64,000 nt of DNA from Roseovarius sp. A-2 (GTDB lineage Bacteria; Pseudomonadota; Alphaproteobacteria; Rhodobacterales; Rhodobacteraceae), in the NCBI RefSeq assembly GCF_002072155.1, contig NZ_BDIY01000019.1:23239-87238 (forward strand). Direction: 5' to 3'. How positions within the stretch are numbered: position 1 is the first letter of the stretch; every line of letters starts with the position of its first letter. Under the pieces are notes generated by a model. The model was not told where the DNA came from, did not search any database, and saw nothing but the letters and a program-made list of their open reading frames with translations. Below, in pieces: positions 26,852-35,589 of the stretch. The translations under genes and the position numbers were made by a program.

Positions 26852-27349
26852 TCAGACGTCCTGTCGGGCGATCTCGGTGATCAGTACGTCGCGGGCGGTC
26901 TCGCCCAGGACGCGGGCGGCGACGTCGCGCAGCGCCCGGCGCAAGGCATCCATCCTGTCCGCGCCGGTGAATTCGCCGTCAAAGCCCCCCATGTTGGCGT
27001 GATCGAACAGCACCTGGAGAAACCCGTCACGCAGCTTGGGCTCGCGCGCATAGACAGTCTGTGTCTGACCGCCGGTGACCTCGAGGCTGAGCGACAGCAC
27101 GACCAATGCGTCGATCCGCGCATCGCTGACCACGGGGATGACGAACTGGTTGTTGAGCCTGACGAAGTCGCTGTCGCCTGCCGTCTCTTCGGCATGTGCG
27201 GTCTCTGGCCTGTCCGTTTCCGCCGGGCTGTCCTGGGTCTGTTCCAACGCATGCGCGTCCTGCGCGGCGGGGCGAAGGACAAGCCCCGCCGCGATGCCGC
27301 CGACGGTTCCGAGCAAGGCGAGGAAAAGGGGCAAAAGCATGCGCATCAT
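26852..27349 (-). CDS. Second FliL-like protein, distal gene of the flg operon
   Basis: 165 residues: N-terminal membrane helix (MLLPLFLALLGTVGGIAAGLVL), an acidic linker, then a FliL-type periplasmic domain (FVRLNNQFVIPVVSDARIDALVVLSLSLEV, LRDGFLQVLFDHANMGGFDG, LRDVAARVLGETARDVLITEIARQDV). It is distinct from the fliL at 16.9 kb. It is the last gene of the leftward block after flgH, 22 bases past its stop; GGAG precedes the 27349 start. It may be a paralogue used at a different stage or ring. Confidence 0.78.
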   Translation of the reverse strand: MMRMLLPLFLALLGTVGGIAAGLVLRPAAQDAHALEQTQDSPAETDRPETAHAEETAGDSDFVRLNNQFVIPVVSDARIDALVVLSLSLEVTGGQTQTVYAREPKLRDGFLQVLFDHANMGGFDGEFTGADRMDALRRALRDVAARVLGETARDVLITEIARQDV

Positions 27350-27371
27350 CCGGTCGGTCTCCGTCGCAGGG

Positions 27372-28100
27372 TCAGAAGGGCAGGATCGCGTCCAGCACCT
27401 GCTGGCCGATCCGGGGTTGCTGTACGTCGGTGATCTGGCCGCGCCCGCCGTAGGAAATGCGCGCCGCCGCGATCTTGTCATAGGTGATCTCGTTCTGCCG
27501 CGAGATATCCTCGGGCCGCACAAAGCCGTTGACCAGAAGTTCGCGCAGTTCGAAATTCACCCGCATTTCCTGCGAGCCTTGGATTTCCAGCACGCCGTTG
27601 GGCAACACCTGAGTCACGGTGGCGGCCACGCGCAGGGTGATTTCCTCGCTGCGGCTGACCGAGCCGTCGCCACCCGACTGGCTGGAGGAGTTGATGCCGA
27701 CGGCGCGGTCAAGGCTCGCGCCCTCGGGCAGGCTGCGGTTGATACGTTGCGGGAGGCCGAAAAGATCCGGGATGCCCAGATCTTCCGAGCCGCTGCGCGA
27801 GCGTTCCGTGGTGTTGGAAATCTCGGCCTCCTCGTCAAGCTCGATCACCACGGTCAGGATGTCGCCTCGCGTCGCGGCGCGCCGGTCGCCAAGCAGCGAC
27901 TCGCGATCACCGCTCCAGAGCGAGGCGCGCTCCAGCAGGGCAGGATCTTGCGCGTGCCGGGGCAGGCCCGGGTTGAACATGGCGAGTTGCTCGCGCGAGT
28001 CCATGGTCGGGGTGAAATCCGGTGCCTTGCCGACATGGTCGAGGCGCGCGCAGGCAGCGAGCGCGCAGGCGGTGACAATCAGGGTCAATGTCCGGAACAT
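27372..28100 (-). CDS. flgH: Flagellar L-ring lipoprotein FlgH
   Basis: 242-residue outer-membrane L-ring subunit. The lipoprotein signal ends in LAAC (lipobox, Cys about residue 16), and FlgH motifs follow: SLWSGDRESLLGDRRAATRGDILTVVI, ISNTTERSRS, ITLRVAATVTQVLPNGVLEIQGSQEMRVNFELRELLVNGFVRPEDIS and DKIAAARISYGGRG. The ATG at 28100 has GAGAAAG upstream; an ATG at 28124 overlapping the flgA stop is possible but would lengthen the signal peptide. The P-ring gene flgI is not in the window. Confidence 0.94.
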   Translation of the reverse strand: MFRTLTLIVTACALAACARLDHVGKAPDFTPTMDSREQLAMFNPGLPRHAQDPALLERASLWSGDRESLLGDRRAATRGDILTVVIELDEEAEISNTTERSRSGSEDLGIPDLFGLPQRINRSLPEGASLDRAVGINSSSQSGGDGSVSRSEEITLRVAATVTQVLPNGVLEIQGSQEMRVNFELRELLVNGFVRPEDISRQNEITYDKIAAARISYGGRGQITDVQQPRIGQQVLDAILPF

Positions 28101-28120
28101 GGCTTTGCTTTCTCTTCGTT

Positions 28121-28534
28121 TCATCGAGATACCGCGATCCGGCCATCGTCGGTTACCCGGCCCGTGACCGTGGCGCGCGAACCCAGATTCATCACACGTA
28201 CATATTCCCCGGCTCCGGCCCGCGAGAGGGCGCGCCCCTCGGTCAGGATTTGCAGGCCGCCATGGGCATAGATCAGCGGCACGATCTGGTTGCGCTCGAT
28301 CAGCGTGGGCGGCTGCACGTGATGGGCCAGAACCGGGCGCCCGGGATAGAGCGCGACCCGCGCCTCCATGCCGATCAGATCGGCGAGCGTGGTGGGGCCC
28401 GCCCCCTCGCCGGGCTTGAGCAGCAAATCGCCGGGGCCGATGACCTCCTGCGCGCGGATCGTGCGGGTGGGCACGATCACATCGGGAAGGGCGGGGCCCG
28501 CGACGCAACACAGCAGGATCAGCACGCGAAGCAT
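28121..28534 (-). CDS. flgA: Flagellar P-ring chaperone FlgA (short form)
   Basis: 137-residue periplasmic chaperone for P-ring assembly. Signal peptide (MLRVLILLCCVAGPALP) then the SAF/FlgA C-terminal module: VPTRTIRAQEVIGPGDLL, MEARVALYPGRPVLAHHVQPPTLIERNQIVPLIY and VRVMNLGSRATVTGRVTDDGRIAV. It is shorter than enterobacterial FlgA (about 220) because the N-terminal domain is missing, which is common in alphaproteobacteria. Coupled to flgG at the start (TGATG). Confidence 0.88.
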   Translation of the reverse strand: MLRVLILLCCVAGPALPDVIVPTRTIRAQEVIGPGDLLLKPGEGAGPTTLADLIGMEARVALYPGRPVLAHHVQPPTLIERNQIVPLIYAHGGLQILTEGRALSRAGAGEYVRVMNLGSRATVTGRVTDDGRIAVSR

Positions 28535-29319
28535 CAGCGCACCTGCGTCGTCGCGGCGAGCATCTGGTCGGCGGCCGTGATCACCTTGGAGTTCAGTTCA
28601 TAGCCGCGCTGTGCCTCGATCAACTCGGTGATCTCGCGCACCGGATCGACGGAACTGTCCTCGAGATAGCCCTGCCGCAGGGTGCCGAGCCCGTCCTGGC
28701 CCGCGGTGGTCACATTGGGCGGCCCCGAGGCCTCGGTCTCGATGAAGAGGTTGCTGCCGATCGCTTCGAGCCCCTTGGCATTGCTGAAGCCTACGAGGTT
28801 GAGTTGGCCTATGGACTGCGCCTCGGCCTCCTCCTGAAAGAAGGCGAAGACCTCACCCTCGGCATTGATCGAGATGCTGCGCGCGTCTTCGGGAATGGTG
28901 ACCTCGGGGGCGACCGGGTAGCCTTCGGAATTCACGATCAGCCCGTCCGCCGAGCGTTTGAGCGCGCCGTCGCGGGTATAGCCCGACTGGCCCGACGGCA
29001 AGGTCACCTCGAGATAGCCTAACCCCTCGATCGCGAGATCGAGATCGCCGCCGGTCGCGCTCAGCGGTCCCTGCGCGAGATCGACCGAAATGGCCGAGGG
29101 CCGCACGCCGAGGCCGAGTTGCACGCCGGTCGGCAGGACCGTGCCATCGGCAGCGTTGATGGTGCCCGCACGGGTCAGTTGCTGGTAATGCAGATCGGCG
29201 AATTCGGCGCGGCGCGCATTGTAGCCCGTGGTCGACATGTTGGCGAGATTGTTGGAAATCGTTTCCACCCGCATCTGCTGGGCGGCCATGCCGGTCGCGG
29301 CGATCTTGAGAATACGCAT
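28534..29319 (-). CDS. flgG: Flagellar distal rod protein FlgG
   Basis: 261-residue axial protein of the distal rod. The family N terminus is MRILKIAATGMAAQQMRVETISNNLANMSTTGYN, the middle domain contains GDLDLAIEGLGYLEV and SGYTRDGALKRSADG, and the C-terminal helix reads SSVDPVREITELIEAQRGYELNSKVI. Length equals the norm. AAGGA precedes the start. Part of flgB-flgC-fliE-fliQ-flgF-flgG-flgA-flgH. Confidence 0.96.
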   Translation of the reverse strand: MRILKIAATGMAAQQMRVETISNNLANMSTTGYNARRAEFADLHYQQLTRAGTINAADGTVLPTGVQLGLGVRPSAISVDLAQGPLSATGGDLDLAIEGLGYLEVTLPSGQSGYTRDGALKRSADGLIVNSEGYPVAPEVTIPEDARSISINAEGEVFAFFQEEAEAQSIGQLNLVGFSNAKGLEAIGSNLFIETEASGPPNVTTAGQDGLGTLRQGYLEDSSVDPVREITELIEAQRGYELNSKVITAADQMLAATTQVR

Positions 29320-29337
29320 CGGGCGTTCCTTTCAGGG

Positions 29338-30051
29338 TCAGCGGGTGAGGGAGTCGAGCGCGTTCATCACCCGCTCGTTTTCGGAATCGAGAAAGCTCTG
29401 GCCCATCTCGTAGGCGCGCTGCACTTCGACCATGCGCGCGATCTGGCCGATCGGATCGACGTTGGAGCCTTCGATAAAGCCTTGCAGGATGCGGGCATTC
29501 GGCTCTGGATCGAAGCCGCCTTCGGCGCGGAACATCACCCCGTCCTCGCGCAGCAGCACGGCCCCTTCGGCGGGCCGCACGAGGCCGATCTGCGCCAGCG
29601 GGCGCCCGTCGGAACTCAGCGTGCCATCGGACGACAGGCCCAGATCGGATGCATCGGGCGGCACGAAGACCGGTGCACCGCCCGCATCGAGCAGTCGGAA
29701 CCCGTCGCCGGTGACCAGGTCGCCCGCCGCCGATAGCGAGAAGCTGCCCGCCCGCGTCAGGCGTTCGCCCGCCGGGGTCTCGATCAGAAAAAAGCCATCG
29801 CCCTCGATCGCCATGTCGAGCGGCCCGCCGGTATGGTTGAGCGGGCCTTGCAGGCTGGAGAGGCTGCGCACATTGCCCTGTGCCATCGACACCGAGGCAT
29901 CATCCGCCGTGCGCCGGACATATTCCGAGAACACCAGCCCCTCTTGCCGAAAGCCGGTGGTCGCTGCATTGGCGATATTGTTGGCGATGATCTGCATCTC
30001 GCGCATCAGCCCCGTCTGGCGTGTCAGGGTGGTATAGCCTGCGGTTTCCAT
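29338..30051 (-). CDS. flgF: Flagellar proximal rod protein FlgF
   Basis: 237-residue rod protein sharing the FlgG fold: N-terminal LTRQTGLMREMQIIANNIANAATTGF, central GPLDMAIEGDGFFLIETPAGERLTRAGSF and C-terminal SNVDPIGQIARMVEVQRAYEMGQSFLDSENERV. The ATG at 30051 is preceded by CAGGAGG. An open frame extending further upstream covers fliQ in another frame and is not coding. Located between fliQ and flgG. Confidence 0.94.
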   Translation of the reverse strand: METAGYTTLTRQTGLMREMQIIANNIANAATTGFRQEGLVFSEYVRRTADDASVSMAQGNVRSLSSLQGPLNHTGGPLDMAIEGDGFFLIETPAGERLTRAGSFSLSAAGDLVTGDGFRLLDAGGAPVFVPPDASDLGLSSDGTLSSDGRPLAQIGLVRPAEGAVLLREDGVMFRAEGGFDPEPNARILQGFIEGSNVDPIGQIARMVEVQRAYEMGQSFLDSENERVMNALDSLTR

Positions 30052-30053
30052 GG

Positions 30054-30323
30054 TCAGCCTCCTGTGATCATCGGCACAAGCCGGTCCTGAAAGAATGTCA
30101 CCAGTGTCTGGGTCATGAACCCCATGGTCAGCCAGAACACCACGACGATGGCACCGAGTTTCGGCACGAAGGTGAGGGTCAGTTCCTGGATCGAGGTCAG
30201 CGCCTGAAAGAGACCGACCAGAAGCCCGGCGACAAGCGCGACCGCGAGGATCGGGAAGGAGATGATTACCGAGACCCACAGCCCCTCGCGCAGGGTGTCG
30301 AAGAAGAGAACCTCATCTAGCAT
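30054..30323 (-). CDS. fliQ: Flagellar export gate protein FliQ
   Basis: 89-residue protein with two membrane helices (LWVSVIISFPILAVALVAGLLVGLFQALTSI and LGAIVVVFWLTMGFMTQTLVTFF) and the FliQ pattern QALTSIQELTLTFVPK between them. The ATG at 30323 begins MLDEVLFFDTLREG; the ribosome-binding site is weak (AGG close to the start), consistent with coupling to fliE 4 bases upstream. Stoichiometric partner of FliP and FliR. Confidence 0.93.
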   Translation of the reverse strand: MLDEVLFFDTLREGLWVSVIISFPILAVALVAGLLVGLFQALTSIQELTLTFVPKLGAIVVVFWLTMGFMTQTLVTFFQDRLVPMITGG

Positions 30324-30327
30324 CTGC

Positions 30328-30606
30328 CTAGACCGGCATCCGCAGGATTTCCTGATAGGCCTCGACCACGCGGTCGCGCACCGTGACCGCCGCCTCGACC
30401 GCAAGCTCGGTCTGGGCGAGCGCCTGCACCAGCGCATGCGGATCCGCGCCGCCGGTCATCGACGCCTGGGCGAGGTCTTCGCTTTGTTGCAGCGTGGCGG
30501 CAAAATCCCGGGCGAGTCCCTGAAAGGCGGCCCCCGCCTCCTGCGGTTCGGTGGCCGGGCGGGTGGCGGCGTATTGTCGGGCGGCGTTGACTGCGCTGAT
30601 ATCCAT
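30328..30606 (-). CDS. fliE: Flagellar hook-basal body protein FliE
   Basis: 92-residue adaptor between the MS ring/export gate and the rod. The N terminus is variable. The C-terminal conserved block is SEDLAQASMTGGADPHALVQALAQTELAVEAAVTVRDRVVEAYQEILRMPV, with the typical terminal MPV. CAGGAG precedes the start. It sits between flgC and fliQ. Confidence 0.93.
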   Translation of the reverse strand: MDISAVNAARQYAATRPATEPQEAGAAFQGLARDFAATLQQSEDLAQASMTGGADPHALVQALAQTELAVEAAVTVRDRVVEAYQEILRMPV

Positions 30607-30628
30607 TCTGGATCTCCTGTATTGCGGG

Positions 30629-31021
30629 TTAACGTCTGAGCAATTCCATCAATCGCGACGACATCTGCCGCGTCTGATCGAACATTTTGAGATTGGCCTC
30701 GTAGCTGCGTTGCGCCTCGCGAGCGTCCGCGATCTCGATCATAAGATCGACATTGGAGCCGTCGAAATGCCCGCTCTCATCGGCGAGCGGATGTCCAGGG
30801 TCGTAGACGCGCTGCAGTTCGCTGCGATCGAGGCGCACCGGTCCGGTCTCGACCGTGCCGACCGCGTCGCGCAGGCCGAGCGCGGTCTCGAAGGCTACGG
30901 TCTTGCGCCGGTAGCCGGGTGTGTCGGCATTGGCGATATTCTCGGAGACATGCTGCAAGCGCTGGGCCTGTGCCTGCAGGCCGCTGGACGACACCGAGAG
31001 GGCCTTGGAAAACTCGCTCAT
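30629..31021 (-). CDS. flgC: Flagellar proximal rod protein FlgC
   Basis: 130-residue rod protein: N-terminal LSVSSSGLQAQAQRLQHVSENIANADTPGYRRK, then DGSNVDLMIEIADAREAQRSYEANLKMFDQTRQM at the C terminus, both diagnostic. Length is normal (about 130-140). AGGAGG lies upstream of the start. Second gene of the leftward block after flgB. Confidence 0.95.
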   Translation of the reverse strand: MSEFSKALSVSSSGLQAQAQRLQHVSENIANADTPGYRRKTVAFETALGLRDAVGTVETGPVRLDRSELQRVYDPGHPLADESGHFDGSNVDLMIEIADAREAQRSYEANLKMFDQTRQMSSRLMELLRR

Positions 31022-31032
31022 TCTAATCCTCC

Positions 31033-31419
31033 TTATCCGCGTCCCAATGCGGTACGCAGCACGGTCAGCGACGAGCGGTAGATCGCGAGGGCTCGGCTGT
31101 GCTGGCGCTGCACGTCGATGGCACGCAGCATTTCGGTTTCCAGGGAAACGGAGTTGCCATTGGGATCTTGCGTCGCCGCGTCGTCGCGGATGGGCTCGAA
31201 CCTGCCCGGTCCGTCGCCGAGCAAATGCCCGGGCCGTGTTGCACGCGGTGCCGTGGCTTGCCCGCCGGTTTCATAGAGCGCGGCGAATGGCGCGATGTCG
31301 CGGGCCGCGTAGCCCGGCGTGTCGGCATTGGCCATGTTCTGCGCGACCACGGCCTGACGCGCCCCGGCATGGCGGGCCATCGCATGCGACATGCGAAAGA
31401 TGTCGAGATTTTCAAACAT
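31033..31419 (-). CDS. flgB: Flagellar proximal rod protein FlgB
   Basis: 128-residue rod protein: N-terminal MFENLDIFRMSHAMARHAGARQAVVAQNMANADTPGYAARD, C-terminal SLETEMLRAIDVQRQHSRALAIYRSSLTVLRTALGRG. The start at 31419 has GGGAG upstream; an in-frame codon at 31446 adds nine unsupported residues. First gene of the rod operon, divergent from fliI across 86 bases. Confidence 0.93.
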   Translation of the reverse strand: MFENLDIFRMSHAMARHAGARQAVVAQNMANADTPGYAARDIAPFAALYETGGQATAPRATRPGHLLGDGPGRFEPIRDDAATQDPNGNSVSLETEMLRAIDVQRQHSRALAIYRSSLTVLRTALGRG

Positions 31420-31453
31420 CGGGGCTTCTCCCTCGATTGGCTTCAATCAAGGC

Positions 31454-31459
31454 TTAACC
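31454..31459. promoter_or_regulatory. CtrA-like half-site in the flgB / fliI divergent region
   Basis: GGCTTAACC is present 35 bases upstream of flgB and 47 bases before fliI. The same GGCTTAAC occurs in the fliF/fliL region, where a full TTAA-N7-TTAG is visible. Here only one clear half-site is seen; a second box (TTTAG at 31468-31472) has the wrong spacing. A weak candidate on its own, more credible as a shared motif. Confidence 0.3.
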
Positions 31460-31505
31460 CTGATTCCTTTAGAAATTGTTTTCAGACAATGATTGGAACG
31501 TACGG

Positions 31506-32858
31506 ATGACCGGAAATCAGCTTGAGGGCCTCAGGGCCGAATTGTCGGCGCTCAACGCCACGCACCCGATTGGCCGCGTGACGGCGGTGCAGGGCGGGGC
31601 ATTGCATGTTTCGGGCCTGTCCCGCGCCGCGCGCCTCGGGGATCGGGTTCGGATCCAGACCCGGGCCGGGGCCGTGTTGCATGGCGAGGTGCTGCAACTG
31701 CAACAGGCGGCGGTTCTGGTTCTGCCAGAAGAGGCGGCGGAGGGCGTGGCGCTCGGCGATCGGGTGACCCTGCTCGGGGCTGCCACCATCGCCCCCTCGG
31801 CGGGTTGGATCGGGCGGGTGATCGACCCCTTTGGCCAGCCGCTCGACGGTCGTCCGCTGCTGCGCGGGATGCGGGCTCGCCCGATCCGCGCCGATCCACC
31901 CGCACCGGCGCGCCGTCGGGCGCTTGGCGCGCGGCTGGAGACGGGTATGGCGGTGTTCAACACGTTCCTGCCGGTGGTGCGTGGTCAGCGGCTCGGGCTT
32001 TTTGCCGGGTCGGGGGTCGGCAAATCCATGCTGCTGGGCCACCTTGCGCGGCATATGCAGGCCGATGTCGTGGTCGTCGCGCTGATCGGCGAGCGCGGGC
32101 GCGAGCTTGGTGATTTCGTGCGCGACGTGCTGGGCCCCGAGGGGATGGCGCGCGCTGTGATCGTCGCGGCGACTTCGGATCGGTCGCCGTTGGTGCGCCG
32201 CCGTTGTGCCTGGACGGCGATGGGGGTCGCAGAGCATTTCCGCGATGCGGGTAAGCAGGTCTTGTTCCTTGCCGATTCGGTCACCCGCTTCGCCGAGGCA
32301 CATCGCGAGATTGCCACCGCGGCGGGGGAACTGCCGGCGCTGCGCGGCTTTCCGGCCTCGACGGCGCATACGATCATGTCGTTGTGCGAACGCGCCGGGC
32401 CGGGCGATACGAACGACGCGGGCGACATCACCGCGCTTCTGACCGTGCTCGTGGCCGGTTCCGACATGGAGGAACCCGTGGCCGACATCCTGCGCGGTGT
32501 GCTCGACGGGCATGTCGTGCTCGATCGGCAAATCGCCGAGCGCGGGCGGTTTCCAGCGATCGACCTGCTGCGCTCGGTGTCGCGCAGCCTGCCCGGGGCA
32601 GCGAGCGACGAGGAGAACGCCCAGTTGTCACAGGCGCGCGCGCTGCTCGGGCGGTATGCCCGGTCAGAAACGATGATCCGAGCCGGGCTCTATGTCGAGG
32701 GCAGCGATCCCGATCTAGATCAGGCCGTAAAGATATGGCCCGAGCTAGACGCCTTTCTCGCCGAGCCCGAGAGCAAGGGTATCGCCAACAGCTTTGCCCG
32801 GCTTTCGGTCATCTTGCGGCGCGCCGGGGCAGGCGGGCGCGGCATGGTACGTGTTTAG
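31506..32858 (+). CDS. fliI: Flagellum-specific export ATPase FliI
   Basis: 450-residue ATPase homologous to F1-beta that energises flagellar export. Walker A GLFAGSGVGKSMLLG, Walker B region VLFLADSVTRFAEAHRE, and family segments IGERGRELGDFVRDVLG and GFPASTAHTIMSLCERAG are all intact. The N terminus of the family begins near MTGNQLEGLRAEL, supporting the ATG at 31506 over a start at 31476. It stands alone on the rightward strand, divergent from the rod operon, instead of next to fliH as in many species. Confidence 0.96.
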   Translation: MTGNQLEGLRAELSALNATHPIGRVTAVQGGALHVSGLSRAARLGDRVRIQTRAGAVLHGEVLQLQQAAVLVLPEEAAEGVALGDRVTLLGAATIAPSAGWIGRVIDPFGQPLDGRPLLRGMRARPIRADPPAPARRRALGARLETGMAVFNTFLPVVRGQRLGLFAGSGVGKSMLLGHLARHMQADVVVVALIGERGRELGDFVRDVLGPEGMARAVIVAATSDRSPLVRRRCAWTAMGVAEHFRDAGKQVLFLADSVTRFAEAHREIATAAGELPALRGFPASTAHTIMSLCERAGPGDTNDAGDITALLTVLVAGSDMEEPVADILRGVLDGHVVLDRQIAERGRFPAIDLLRSVSRSLPGAASDEENAQLSQARALLGRYARSETMIRAGLYVEGSDPDLDQAVKIWPELDAFLAEPESKGIANSFARLSVILRRAGAGGRGMVRV

Positions 32859-32931
32859 AGGGCGGGAGCCGTCTGAGGGATTTTGCCGACTCCCGAAATC
32901 CGCGCTTGGAATGCGCGGGCACAGCGATTAG

Positions 32932-33336
32932 ATGCGAGACATGGCCAAGAATAAATTCAATGACGGGCCCGGGCCCTCGCAACGTCAACTCCGCGTCGGA
33001 GAACTCATCCGCAGGACGCTCTCGGATGTTCTGATGCGGGGCGATATCCACGATCCCGATCTCAACCGCCTGTCGGTCACCGTGGGCGAGGTGCGCACCT
33101 CGCCCGATCTCAAGATCGCGACCGCCTATGTCATGCCATTGGGTGGAAGCGGGCAGGGCGAGGTGATCGAATTGCTGGCGCGCAACAAGGCCGAGCTGCG
33201 CCGGATCATCGGGCGCAAGGCAGGGCTCAAGTTCACCCCCGACCTGCGCTTTCGGCTTGATGAGACCTTCGATCAGATCGACGAGACGCGCAGGCTGTTC
33301 GAGCAGGACGAGGTGCGCCGGGATGTTGAGGACTAG
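32932..33336 (+). CDS. rbfA: Ribosome-binding factor A
   Basis: 134-residue 30S maturation factor with a KH-like fold: [46 protein letters not shown] and the C-terminal [27 protein letters not shown]. The start could instead be the ATG at 32941 (MAKNKF), which matches many relatives. No strong ribosome-binding site is seen. The end overlaps the next gene by 14 bases. Together with truB downstream it forms the usual translation-related cluster. Confidence 0.95.
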   Translation: MRDMAKNKFNDGPGPSQRQLRVGELIRRTLSDVLMRGDIHDPDLNRLSVTVGEVRTSPDLKIATAYVMPLGGSGQGEVIELLARNKAELRRIIGRKAGLKFTPDLRFRLDETFDQIDETRRLFEQDEVRRDVED

Positions 33337-34072
33337 GCTCTGCGCGGCCCTCGCGGCCTGTTTGTTGGCGGCTCCCGCGGTGGCGGAGTGCCGGGCGGAG
33401 CAAGTCGAAGGACAGGGCTATGTGATCTGCGCGGTCGAGGCGGAGGCCGATCTGCGGCTGTTCCTCAATGAGGCCGAGAGCGGCGTGCCGCTTGGCAGTT
33501 TCGCCAGCATCGACCGGCAGCTTGCGCGCGAGGGCAAGCGTCTTGGCTTTGCGATGAATGCCGGGATGTATCATTCGGATCGAAGCCCCGTGGGGCTCTA
33601 TATCGAAGAGGGGCAGGAGGCCGCACCGCTTGTCACCCGTGAGGGGCCGGGGAATTTCGGGCTGTTGCCCAATGGGGTCTTTTGCCTGCGCGACGGGCGC
33701 GCGGAGGTAATCGAGACGCTGCGCTATGCGCAGGAGCGCCCCGATTGCCGTCATGCCAGCCAATCCGGCCCGATGCTGGTGATTGACGGCGCACTGCATC
33801 CGCGGTTTCTGAAGCATAGTGACAGCCGGTATATTCGCAACGGCGTGGGCACGTCCGACGACGGGCGGGCATGGTTTGTGATCTCTGACAGGCCGGTGAA
33901 TTTCCATCGCTTCGCCCGGGTGTTCCGCGATCATCTGGGCGCCGATCAGGCGCTCTATTTCGATGGCAAGGTGTCGCGGCTATACGCGCCCCGGCTCGGC
34001 CGCAACGACCTCGGGTTTCCGCTCGGGCCGATGGTGGGGCTTGTGGTTGACGCGGAGACCCCGCTGGATTAG
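33323..34072 (+). CDS. Exported phosphodiester glycosidase-family protein
   Basis: 249 residues. Signal peptide ([21 protein letters not shown]) followed by a NAGPA/phosphodiester glycosidase-type domain: [70 protein letters not shown] and [16 protein letters not shown]. Human relatives uncover GlcNAc-phosphate diesters; the bacterial substrate is unknown. The ATG overlaps the rbfA 3' end. It sits between rbfA and truB, probably cotranscribed. Confidence 0.82.
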   Translation: MLRTRLCAALAACLLAAPAVAECRAEQVEGQGYVICAVEAEADLRLFLNEAESGVPLGSFASIDRQLAREGKRLGFAMNAGMYHSDRSPVGLYIEEGQEAAPLVTREGPGNFGLLPNGVFCLRDGRAEVIETLRYAQERPDCRHASQSGPMLVIDGALHPRFLKHSDSRYIRNGVGTSDDGRAWFVISDRPVNFHRFARVFRDHLGADQALYFDGKVSRLYAPRLGRNDLGFPLGPMVGLVVDAETPLD

Positions 34073-34108
34073 CCCTGCGCTTCGTTCAAAAGCAGGAAAA
34101 GGCCGCAG

Positions 34109-35014
34109 ATGGCACGCAAACGCAAGGGGCGCGACGTAAACGGGTGGCTGGTGGTGGACAAGCCTGCGGGCATGACCTCAACCAGCGTCGTGAACAAGGT
34201 GAAATGGGCGCTCCAGGCGAAGAAGGCGGGCCATGCCGGCACGCTCGACCCCGACGCGACCGGTGTTCTGGCGGTGGCGCTTGGCGAGGCGACCAAGACC
34301 GTTCCCTATATCACCGACGCGCTCAAGGCCTATGAATTCACCATCCGGCTGGGGCAGGCCACCAATACCGACGATGCCGAGGGCGAGGTGATCGCCACCA
34401 GCGACGCGCGCCCCACGGATGATGAGATCAAAGCTTTGCTTGGCGGCTTTGTCGGCGACATCATGCAGGTGCCGCCGCGCTATTCCGCCGTCAAGATCGA
34501 CGGGCAGCGCGCCTATAAACTGGCCCGCGAGGGCGAGACATTCGAGGTCGCCGCACGGCCGCTCTGGGTGGAGGAGCTGCTGCTCGTGGACCGGCCGGAT
34601 GCCGATCACGCGGTGCTGGAGATGGTCTGCGGCAAGGGTGGTTACGTGCGCTCGGTCGCCCGCGACCTGGGCGAGGCGCTTGGCTGTCACGGGCATGTCG
34701 TGGCGCTGCGGCGGGTCTGGTCGGGCCCGTTCGAGGCCGAAGGCGGGCTGAGCATTGAGCAAATCGAGGCGATGGCGCAGTCCCCCGATCTCGACACGTA
34801 TCTGCGACCCTTGGAAGAGGGGTTGAGCGACCTGCCTATGGTCACCGCCACACAAGAGGGCGCGGCGCGGCTGCGTAACGGCAACCCCGGCATGGTGTTC
34901 GCAAGTGACGTGGAGTATGGCGAGGAATGCTGGGCCGCGCAGGACGGGCGCGCGGTTGCCGTGGGCCGCTTCAAGGCGGGCGAGTTGCACCCGAGCCGGG
35001 TGTTCAATCAATGA
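34109..35014 (+). CDS. truB: tRNA pseudouridine(55) synthase
   Basis: 301-residue enzyme making pseudouridine 55 in the T-loop of tRNAs. Catalytic motif [13 protein letters not shown] contains the nucleophilic Asp. Further family segments are [57 protein letters not shown] and [25 protein letters not shown] precedes the start. The stop overlaps the next gene (ATGA). rpsO does not follow. Confidence 0.96.
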   Translation: MARKRKGRDVNGWLVVDKPAGMTSTSVVNKVKWALQAKKAGHAGTLDPDATGVLAVALGEATKTVPYITDALKAYEFTIRLGQATNTDDAEGEVIATSDARPTDDEIKALLGGFVGDIMQVPPRYSAVKIDGQRAYKLAREGETFEVAARPLWVEELLLVDRPDADHAVLEMVCGKGGYVRSVARDLGEALGCHGHVVALRRVWSGPFEAEGGLSIEQIEAMAQSPDLDTYLRPLEEGLSDLPMVTATQEGAARLRNGNPGMVFASDVEYGEECWAAQDGRAVAVGRFKAGELHPSRVFNQ

Positions 35015-35580
35015 CCGCAAATGCCCCCGATCATCTGCATGATCCGGGCGGCAAGGTGCGGCTGCGCCTGCCCGACGGGGTGATCGGCGGGGCGACGTTT
35101 TCTGACTGCGGGCGCTATCGGCAGGCGCTGACCCGCGACTGGACGCCTGCGGGCGATGCCGCGCGCGCGGTACTTTTCGTGGGGATGAACCCGTCGGTGG
35201 CCGGGGCGGAGGTGTCGGACCCGACCTGCCACCGCGAGTTGATGTTCGCCCGCGACTGGGGCTTTACCCGCTACCTCAAGGGCAATGTGCTGGACTGGCG
35301 CGCCACCTCGCCGCGTGATCTGCCGCCCGATCCGGCGCTGGCGTGCAGTGCGGCGAATATCCCCGCGCTGGTGGCGATGGCGCAAGAGGCGGACTGCGTG
35401 GTGATGGCCTATGGCAAGCTGCACGCGCGTTACGCGGGCATGGTGAATGAGGCCTTGCGCGCGATTGCCGAAACCGGTCGACCGCTCAAATGCCTTGGGC
35501 TGAACAAGGACGGATCGGCCAAGCATCCGCTCTATCTGCGCAAGGACACCGCGTTGATGGATTTCCCCGCGCTGCCCTGA
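35011..35580 (+). CDS. DUF1643 family protein
   Basis: 189-residue cytosolic protein of unknown function. The DUF1643 pattern is clear: [50 protein letters not shown], then [13 protein letters not shown] and [21 protein letters not shown]. It overlaps truB and is probably cotranscribed with it. The fold is thought to resemble nucleoside/glycosylase-like alpha/beta proteins, but no reaction is known to me. Confidence 0.85.
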   Translation: MTANAPDHLHDPGGKVRLRLPDGVIGGATFSDCGRYRQALTRDWTPAGDAARAVLFVGMNPSVAGAEVSDPTCHRELMFARDWGFTRYLKGNVLDWRATSPRDLPPDPALACSAANIPALVAMAQEADCVVMAYGKLHARYAGMVNEALRAIAETGRPLKCLGLNKDGSAKHPLYLRKDTALMDFPALP

Positions 35581-35589
35581 CGTCGCGGA

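Noticed and set aside
28101..28511. Upstream extension of the flgH frame
   Set aside because: It overlaps flgA in another frame; the lipoprotein signal starts at 28100.
31420..31505. Sigma-54 promoter (GG-N10-GC) for flgB or fliI
   Set aside because: No TGGCAC-N5-TTGC match with acceptable spacing was found in the divergent gap.
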